From the NCBI GenBank assembly GCA_937996795.1, contig CALKUH010000021.1:1-38193 (forward strand): a stretch of DNA of 38,193 bases, read 5' to 3'. The stretch is from an uncultured Verrucomicrobiota bacterium. GTDB lineage: Bacteria > Verrucomicrobiota > Kiritimatiellia > CAIVKH01. The notes under the pieces were generated by a model. The model was not told the origin of the DNA. It did not search any database and saw only the letters and a list, made by a program, of their open reading frames with translations. Both the position numbers and the translations under genes were made by a program. Shown here piece by piece: positions 30,129 to 35,979 of the stretch (positions are counted from its first letter, which is position 1; every line of letters starts with the position of its first letter).

Positions 30129-31237
30129 GGTCGGGCACGCACATCGTCGCCGCGTGGAAACGCATGGACTGGCTCACCGCCGCGAGCATGTTCGCGTTGG
30201 TCGTGGTCGGCATCCTCTTCATCTTCAGCGCCTCGCACCAGGATGATGCGCAGTTGAGCGAATTGACGCAGCGGCAGATCGTTTGGGCCCTCGCGGGCAT
30301 CGCGGTCTTCTTTGGCGCCGTGGCGATGGACTACCGGAGCGCCGGTCGCGTCGCCTGGGCGGTGTATGCCGGCTGCATCGTCCTGCTGTTGTTGCTGTTC
30401 GTGATCGGGAAAAAAGTGCACGGCGCGACCAGTTGGATGAGCCTGTTCGGCATCCAGCTCCAGCCGTCCGAGCTGGCCAAGCTGGGCACGATCCTGCTGC
30501 TGGCCCGCTTCCTCAGCGAACCCGCGCGCGACGTCGCCCATCTGCGCTCGCTCGGCATCGCGCTTGCCCTGGTCGGCCTGCCCTTCCTGTTGATCCTGCA
30601 ACAACCTGATTTCGGCACGGCGTCCACGCTGCTGCCGCTGGCCCTGGCCATGTTGTTCGTGGCCGGACTGCCGCTCCGCTACATCGCGATCGTCGCGATC
30701 GTCGGCGCGATGGCGGCGGTGCCGGGCTGGTTCCTTCTCGATGACTATCAACGAGAGCGTGTGCTCGTCTTTTTTGATCCGGGCCGGGATCCGCGCGGCA
30801 CGGGCTGGAACAGCATCCAGTCCGGCATCGCGGTCGGTTCGGGCGGATGGACGGGCAAGGGGTATATGATGGGAACCCAGAACATCCTGGGTTTCCTGCC
30901 GCGAACAGTGGCGCCCACGGATTTTATTTTTTCCGTGATCGCCGAGGAAACGGGTTTTGTCGGCAGCGCGGTGCTGCTGCTCCTCTTCGCGGTGTTGCTG
31001 GCAGGTTGCATCCGGGCGGCCCTGGCCTCCCGGGACAAGTTCGGGCGGCTGCTCGCGGTGGGTGTCGCGGCCCTGCTGTTCTTCCATGTGTTCGTGAACA
31101 TGGCGATGACAGTCGGGCTCGTGCCCATCACCGGGCTGCCGCTCCCGCTGGTCAGTTACGGCGGGTCATTCATGATTTGCACCATGGCCGGACTCGGTCT
31201 GGTGCAGAGCGTTTACGCGCGCCGGTTTCGGCGCTGA
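30125..31237 (+). CDS. rodA: Peptidoglycan glycosyltransferase RodA (SEDS family)
   Basis: 370 residues with about ten membrane helices. SEDS motifs: GATSWMSLFGIQLQPSELAK (about 99-118), LLILQQPDFGTAS (about 155-167), DDYQRERVLVFFDPGRDPRG with the catalytic-loop region, QSGIAVGSGGWTGKGYMMGT, DFIFSVIAEETGFVG with the catalytic-type Glu, and GLPLPLVSYGGSF near the end. It polymerises lipid II glycan strands in the inner membrane with PBP2. It overlaps mrdA and is followed after 14 bases by rng with a good ribosome site. Confidence 0.96.
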   Translation: MRSGTHIVAAWKRMDWLTAASMFALVVVGILFIFSASHQDDAQLSELTQRQIVWALAGIAVFFGAVAMDYRSAGRVAWAVYAGCIVLLLLLFVIGKKVHGATSWMSLFGIQLQPSELAKLGTILLLARFLSEPARDVAHLRSLGIALALVGLPFLLILQQPDFGTASTLLPLALAMLFVAGLPLRYIAIVAIVGAMAAVPGWFLLDDYQRERVLVFFDPGRDPRGTGWNSIQSGIAVGSGGWTGKGYMMGTQNILGFLPRTVAPTDFIFSVIAEETGFVGSAVLLLLFAVLLAGCIRAALASRDKFGRLLAVGVAALLFFHVFVNMAMTVGLVPITGLPLPLVSYGGSFMICTMAGLGLVQSVYARRFRR

Positions 31238-31251
31238 AAGGAGAAGAGCAT

Positions 31252-32853
31252 ATGTGGGGATTCCTCAAATTGTTCACACGGAAGAAGATCAAGAAGGAGA
31301 TCATCATCAACGCGGAAAGCCTGGAGACCCGCGTGGCGATGCTGGAGGAGGGCAAGCTCGAGGATTTCTATATCGAGCGGACCGCCGACGACCGGATCGT
31401 CGGCAGCATCTTCAAGGGCCGCATCCAGAACCTCGAGGACGGCCTGCAGGCCGCCTTCGTGGACATCGGCATGAAGAAAAACGCCTTCATTCACTACTGG
31501 GACATGATCCCGGAGGATACGGCCCGCCTTGAGGCGGAGGAGGGGATCGAGAACCGCCGTCCCGCGCGCCGGAAGAAATTCGCGCCGGGCGAGATGGCGC
31601 GCCAGTTCCCCGTCGGCTCCGAGATCGTGGTCCAGGTGACCAAGGGCGCCATCGGGACCAAGGGCCCGCGCGTGACTGCGAACCTCAGCATCCCGGGCCG
31701 CTACCTCGTCATGATGCCGGGCACGCGGCTCAAGGGCGTCTCACGCAAGATCGAGGACGCGAAGGAACGCGAGCGCCTGAAAAAAGCCCTCGCGCGCCTG
31801 CCGTCCCCCGGCGGGAACGGCCTGATCGTGCGCACCGCGGGCGAGGGGGCGCGCGCCGTCTCCTTCGCGCGCGATGTGCGCGCGCTGGCGGAGATCTGGA
31901 AGGAGATCGAAACGGGCATGCGGGAAACGCCCGCCCCGTGCCGCCTCTACCAGGAACCGGACCTCATCGAACGCACCGTCCGCGATTCGCTGACGGAGGA
32001 TGTGGACCGCATCGTGGTGGACAACCGCAACGAGTACGACCGCATCCGCAGCGTCGTGGCGAAATACGCGCGCCGCACGCGCACGCGCATCCAGCTGTAC
32101 GAGGGCGATGCGCCGATCTTCGAGCACTTCGATGTCGAGCGCCAGCTCGAGAACGCCTTCAGCCGCAAGGTCTGGCTGAAGAGCGGCGGCTACCTGATTG
32201 TGGACGAGACGGAGGCGCTGGTCGCCGTCGACGTCAACACGGGCCGCCACAAGGGCGCGCAGAACCAGGAGGACGGCATCTTCGCGGTGAACACCGAGGC
32301 CGCGGAGGAAGTCGCCCGCCAGCTCCGCCTGCGCAACGTCGGCGGCCTGGTGGTGATCGACTTCATCGACATGAAGTCCCGCAAGCACCAGACGCAGGTG
32401 TACCGCACCCTCAAGGAGGCGCTCCGCCGGGACAAGGCCCGCACGAACGTGCTGCAGCTGTCCCAGCTCGGCCTGCTTGAAATGACGCGCCAGCGCCAGG
32501 AGGAGAGCGTACGCGCGGTGACCTACATGAACTGCCCGTATTGCGAAGGCCGCGGCAAGGTGAAGTCCGCCGTGACGATGAGCGTCGAGATCCAGCGCCG
32601 CATCGCCGAAGTGATGCGCCGCAAGAAGGCGTCCACCTCGAACCCGCTGAACATCAAGATCACCATCAGCCCCTCCGTGCTTGAACGCCTGCGGAGCGAG
32701 GATGAGGAAATCCTCGTGCAGATGGAGGAGCGCTACCACGGGCACATGACCTTCGTGGCCAACTCCAACATGCACGTCGAGGAGTTCACCATCACCCACG
32801 CGCAGACGGGCGAGGAACTCTACAGCAGCGTGCAGCATCCGCGCGCGGGCTGA
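31252..32853 (+). CDS. rng: Ribonuclease G (RNase E/G family)
   Basis: 533 residues from the ATG at 31252, preceded by AAAGGAG; longer frames into rodA are rejected. An S1-like RNA-binding domain (about 36-150; GSIFKGRIQNLEDGLQAAFV, FIHYWDM) contains a roughly 35-residue charged insertion (PEDTARLEAEEG..RRPARRKKF). The catalytic domain has VAVDVNTG with Asp327 and VVIDFIDM with Asp370/Asp373. The zinc-link Cys pair is CPYC (428-431). There is no long RNase E-type C-terminal scaffold, so RNase G. It cuts RNA at AU-rich single-stranded sites and matures 16S rRNA. It commonly follows mre genes. Confidence 0.94.
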   Translation: MWGFLKLFTRKKIKKEIIINAESLETRVAMLEEGKLEDFYIERTADDRIVGSIFKGRIQNLEDGLQAAFVDIGMKKNAFIHYWDMIPEDTARLEAEEGIENRRPARRKKFAPGEMARQFPVGSEIVVQVTKGAIGTKGPRVTANLSIPGRYLVMMPGTRLKGVSRKIEDAKERERLKKALARLPSPGGNGLIVRTAGEGARAVSFARDVRALAEIWKEIETGMRETPAPCRLYQEPDLIERTVRDSLTEDVDRIVVDNRNEYDRIRSVVAKYARRTRTRIQLYEGDAPIFEHFDVERQLENAFSRKVWLKSGGYLIVDETEALVAVDVNTGRHKGAQNQEDGIFAVNTEAAEEVARQLRLRNVGGLVVIDFIDMKSRKHQTQVYRTLKEALRRDKARTNVLQLSQLGLLEMTRQRQEESVRAVTYMNCPYCEGRGKVKSAVTMSVEIQRRIAEVMRRKKASTSNPLNIKITISPSVLERLRSEDEEILVQMEERYHGHMTFVANSNMHVEEFTITHAQTGEELYSSVQHPRAG

Positions 32854-33488
32854 TGGCCATGAGCGAACGGATCGGCATTTTCGGCGGCTCGTTTAATCCG
32901 GTGCACCTGGGCCATCTCGTGATGGCCCAGGATGCGCTGGAGCACATGGGGCTGCACCGCGTGATCTTCGTCCCGGCCGCCCAGCCGCCGCACAAGCCCG
33001 GCGCCGCCATGGCCGGGGCGGCGGACCGCCTCGAAATGCTGAAGATCGCCCTCTCGGGTCATCCCCGCTTCGAGGTGTCGGACGAGGAGATCGCGCGCGG
33101 CGGCGTCTCCTACACCGTGGACACCCTGCGCCGGCTTCGCGAAAAATGGCCCGATGCGTCGCTGTATTTCATCATCGGCGGCGACACCATACGCGAACTG
33201 CACACCTGGCGGGACATTGACCAGGTCCTGCGCCTCGCCGAGGTCGTCACCGTCGGGCGGCCCGGAATTCCGCTCGACAACCTGACCTCGGAAAACCTGC
33301 GTCTGCCGGACCCGTGGCCGGCCCGCCTTGCGGCGAACGTGGTGGGCGGGCATCTCGTCGAGATTTCCTCCAGCGACATCCGGTCGCGCCTCGCGCGCGG
33401 ACGGAGCATTCGATATCTTGTGCCGGAGGGAGTGGAGCGGTATATTTCTTCGCACCGGTTGTACATGCCACAGGAGACTTCCCGATAG
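32853..33488 (+). CDS. nadD: Nicotinate-nucleotide adenylyltransferase NadD
   Basis: 211 residues; the ATG shares one base with the rng stop. GIFGGSFNPVHLGHLVMAQD (8-27) carries the HxGH-type motif, followed by VPAAQPPHKPG, FIIGGDTIRELHTW and the second motif ISSSDIRSRLARG. It makes deamido-NAD from nicotinate mononucleotide and ATP. A second ATG six bases on (MSERIG) is also possible. The stop TAG overlaps the proposed ATA start of rsfS by two bases (ATAG). Confidence 0.95.
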   Translation: MAMSERIGIFGGSFNPVHLGHLVMAQDALEHMGLHRVIFVPAAQPPHKPGAAMAGAADRLEMLKIALSGHPRFEVSDEEIARGGVSYTVDTLRRLREKWPDASLYFIIGGDTIRELHTWRDIDQVLRLAEVVTVGRPGIPLDNLTSENLRLPDPWPARLAANVVGGHLVEISSSDIRSRLARGRSIRYLVPEGVERYISSHRLYMPQETSR

Positions 33489-33820
33489 ACACGTTATCGC
33501 AAGCAAAGCAGGCGCGCGACGCGCTGCTGGAGAAAAAAGGCGAGCAGGTCACGCTGCTCGACGTCACGGGGCTCTCCCCGGTCACCGACTTCTACCTCAT
33601 CGCCACGGGCAACAGCACGCCGCACCTCAAGGCGCTGGCGGGTGAAGTGGCGAAGGTCATGGAGAAACACGGCGCCACCTGCTACCGCCATGCCGGAACG
33701 CCGGACAGCGGCTGGATCGTCGCGGACTACCTCGACTTCGTCGTCCACCTCTTCACCGCGGAACGCCGCGACTACTACCAGCTGGAACGCCTCTGGCGCG
33801 ACGCCAAGGTTGTTGAGTAG
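33485..33820 (+). CDS. rsfS: Ribosomal silencing factor RsfS, apparent ATA start
   Basis: 111 residues if started at ATA 33485 (then DTLSQAKQARDALLEKKGEQ). The protein aligns with RsfS across its length: VTLLDVTGLSPVTDFYLIATG, GWIVADYLDFVVHLFTAERR and YYQLERLW. No ATG, GTG or TTG lies in frame between 33314, deep inside nadD, and the conserved core. AGGAG at 33473-33477 lies eight bases before the ATA, and ATA overlaps the nadD stop as ATAG, the geometry of this window's ATGA couplings. RsfS binds L14 and blocks subunit joining in starvation. nadD-rsfS is a standard pair. A sequencing or assembly error at the start is the alternative. Confidence 0.88.
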   Translation: MDTLSQAKQARDALLEKKGEQVTLLDVTGLSPVTDFYLIATGNSTPHLKALAGEVAKVMEKHGATCYRHAGTPDSGWIVADYLDFVVHLFTAERRDYYQLERLWRDAKVVE

Positions 33821-33823
33821 GGC

Positions 33824-33883
33824 TGCAGCGTCTGTAAATTACAGACGTTGCACGCGCCCCAAATCGTTTTTACAGACGTTGCA
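33824..33883. repeat. Palindrome plus third copy of TTACAGACGTTGCA
   Basis: Two 14-base arms, 33824-33837 and 33839-33852, form a nearly perfect palindrome (one G-T pair); a third direct copy, TTACAGACGTTGCA, lies at 33870-33883. It occupies the gap between the convergent rsfS and fabI genes and could act as a bidirectional terminator, or be a dispersed intergenic repeat. Confidence 0.8.
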
Positions 33884-33898
33884 ACTCCGCGCGGCGGA

Positions 33899-34705
33899 TC
33901 AGGTCGCCGGGGCGCGTTCTTCCGGGGTCATTTCGCCGCCGATGATGGAGGCGCCGCCGTCGACGTAGATGGTCTGGCCGGTGATCTTCTTTGACAGCGG
34001 GCCGAGCAGGAAGGCCGTGGCGTTGGCGACTTCCGTTTTTTCCTCGTACACGTTCCACGGCAGCGGGCTGATCTTCTGCCAGGTGTTCGCGAGCATGTCG
34101 AAGTGCGGGATGGAGGTCGCGGCTTTGGTCGCGACCGGGCCGGCGGACACCGCGTTGACGCGAATCAGGTCGCGCCCGTGGCGGCGCGCCAGCGCGCGCA
34201 CGGTGGCCTCGAGCGCCGCCTTGTTGACGCCCATCCAGTTGTAGTGCGGGAAGGCGAGGCGCGATTCGAAGGTCAGCGCGACCACGCCGCCGCCTCCCGG
34301 CATGTGCGGGTAGGCGTGGCGGACGGCGGAGGCGAGGGAGACGGCGCTGATGTGGAACGCCTGTTTGAGGTCGTCGATGGCGTCGGTGTGAAACTCGGGG
34401 CCGAGGCAGGTTTTGGGATTGGCGTAGCCGATCGAGTGGACGAGGCCGGCGATTTCGCCGAGACCGCCGAAGAAGGTCTTGAGCTCCTCCTCCACCGTGA
34501 CGTCGCAATAGCGGATATCGATGGCGTCGATCTGTTCGCGCGTGAGGTCCTTGCTGCGGTCGAAGAAAATACGCTTCAGGCGCTCGTTCTGGACCGTGTA
34601 GATGACCTTGCCGCCGTGCTGTTCGATAACTTTTCCAACGGCGAAGGCGATGGAATCGCTGTTGAGCAGGCCCATGACGACGTACGTTTTTCCAGCTTCA
34701 ATCAT
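33899..34705 (-). CDS. fabI: Enoyl-ACP reductase FabI, InhA-like
   Basis: 268 residues from the ATG at 34705 with a GGAGGAA ribosome site. VVMGLLNSDSIAFAVGKVIE is the NADH loop, closer to InhA than to E. coli FabI. The active-site block LTFESRLAFPHYNWMGVNKA has Tyr-x6-Lys and a Phe nine residues before the Tyr, the position of InhA Phe149; E. coli FabI instead has a Tyr one residue earlier. SAGPVATKAATSIPHF and GQTIYVDGGASIIGG complete it. It performs the final reduction of each elongation cycle and supplies the enoyl reductase absent from the main fab cluster 10 kb away. Divergent from the methyltransferase gene across 99 bases. Confidence 0.93.
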   Translation of the reverse strand: MIEAGKTYVVMGLLNSDSIAFAVGKVIEQHGGKVIYTVQNERLKRIFFDRSKDLTREQIDAIDIRYCDVTVEEELKTFFGGLGEIAGLVHSIGYANPKTCLGPEFHTDAIDDLKQAFHISAVSLASAVRHAYPHMPGGGGVVALTFESRLAFPHYNWMGVNKAALEATVRALARRHGRDLIRVNAVSAGPVATKAATSIPHFDMLANTWQKISPLPWNVYEEKTEVANATAFLLGPLSKKITGQTIYVDGGASIIGGEMTPEERAPAT

Positions 34706-34804
34706 TGCAGTTCCTCCGTGATGCGAACCGCGAAAAGGTGGCACAGAGGCGTGTCCTCTTTCAAGCTCGCCCTTTGCCGGGCGCGGGTGTAGAGATCATT
34801 CATC

Positions 34805-35548
34805 ATGAACATCGGGCGTGCCATCGCGTGCGGCGTGGTGGCGGGAGGACTGGCGATGAGTGCATCCTGCGGCAAATCCTCCCCGGGCACCCACGACCCG
34901 TATGCCCCGCACCGCGAGGCGATGGTTGCGCACCAGGTGGCCGCGCGCGGTGTCCGTGACCCGGCGGTGCTGGACGCGATGCGCGCGGTGCCCCGTCATC
35001 GACTGGTGCCGCCCGATATGCGGCGTCTGGCGTATGAGGACGGGCCGCTGCCGATCGGGTGGGAACAAACCATTTCGCAGCCCTACATCGTCGCGCTGAT
35101 GACCGAGTGCGCGCGGGTACGGCCCGGCGACCGCGTGTTGGAGGTGGGCACGGGCTCGGGCTACCAGGCCGCGGTGCTCGCGCAACTGGGGGCGCGGGTG
35201 TTCAGCATCGAAATCGTCGAACCGCTGGCGGACCGCGCGCGGGCGGATCTGGCCACGCTCGGGTATACAAATGTATTCATCCGCGCGGGCGACGGCTACC
35301 TCGGCTGGCCGGAGGAGGCGCCGTTCGACGCCATCCTCGTGACCGCCGGCGCGACGCACGTGCCCGCACCCTTGATCGATCAATTGAAGCCCGGCGGTCG
35401 CATGGTGATCCCCGTCGGTCCCACGCGCGCCGTCCAATCCCTGCGCCTGCTGGTCAAGCGGGTGGACGGCACGCTGGAGGAGGACGACCTGATCCCCGTC
35501 GTCTTCGTCCCCCTCACCGGTCCCAACGCCGAAGCCCCGTCGAGATGA
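34805..35548 (+). CDS. pcm: Exported protein-L-isoaspartate O-methyltransferase
   Basis: 247 residues. The methyltransferase core is clear: EQTISQPYIVALM (87-99) with the substrate-site Thr/Ser, VLEVGTGSGYQAAVLA (111-126) as S-adenosylmethionine loop, FDAILVTAGATHVP, and LKPGGRMVIPVG. Unusually, residues 1-22 (MNIGRAIACGVVAGGLAMSASC) form a signal peptide with a possible lipobox ending at Cys22, so the enzyme may be a periplasmic lipoprotein. It repairs isoaspartyl residues in aged proteins. How a methyl donor would reach it outside the cytoplasm is unclear. Periplasmic Pcm forms have been annotated in other Gram-negatives. Confidence 0.88.
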   Translation: MNIGRAIACGVVAGGLAMSASCGKSSPGTHDPYAPHREAMVAHQVAARGVRDPAVLDAMRAVPRHRLVPPDMRRLAYEDGPLPIGWEQTISQPYIVALMTECARVRPGDRVLEVGTGSGYQAAVLAQLGARVFSIEIVEPLADRARADLATLGYTNVFIRAGDGYLGWPEEAPFDAILVTAGATHVPAPLIDQLKPGGRMVIPVGPTRAVQSLRLLVKRVDGTLEEDDLIPVVFVPLTGPNAEAPSR

Positions 35549-35979
35549 AGGAATGGTCGCAACGCCCGGGCACTTGCGGTGCGCTGAATCATCTCCTTCT
35601 CCCGTCTGTAACTCATCAAGCTGAAGAAGGAAACTGCACACGACTTATTCCCGTGAGATCGTCTGCATGTGGGTCGAGGTGTGGGGCGGAGCAAGCGATC
35701 TCAAATTAAAACGAAAAGATATGAATAAAATCTTGAAGGGACGCATCCGCTCCCTCTATTCTGCGAAAACAATCGTGATTGGCTTATTGATGACTCCTAC
35801 GCTGACCACGCGCGTGACTACGTTCGACCGATACTTTTGCGTCGCCTCGTCAGCCCCAGTGTGTTCGGCCTATTCCCACGCACTGTATTCCGTGAGGGGC
35901 TCTCCGGTTCGCGTGTTATGTTCCATCCCGGTCAGTACCGTTTGTGATTTGATTGTGACACACTCCTCTGGAGGTTGAT
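35549..35979 (+). other. 431-base gap with one doubtful small frame
   Basis: No recognised gene. A frame from ATG 35721 to 35978 would give 85 residues (MNKILKGRIRSLYSAKTIVI then GLLMTPTLTTRV), with a basic start and one hydrophobic stretch but no ribosome site. Its last codons contain the GGAGG of the next gene. The AT-rich stretch at about 35700-35740 (AAATTAAAACG) could be promoter DNA for the large secreted protein. I cannot decide between a leader peptide, a decayed gene and plain intergenic DNA. Confidence 0.3.

Noticed and set aside
30847..31251. N-terminal extension of RNase G into rodA
   Set aside because: The frame is open, but the ribosome site AAAGGAG and the conserved RNase G start are at 31252.
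35667..35978. Small gene before the surface protein as a firm call
   Set aside because: No ribosome site, no family and no codon signal; kept only as a doubtful frame in the gap entry.
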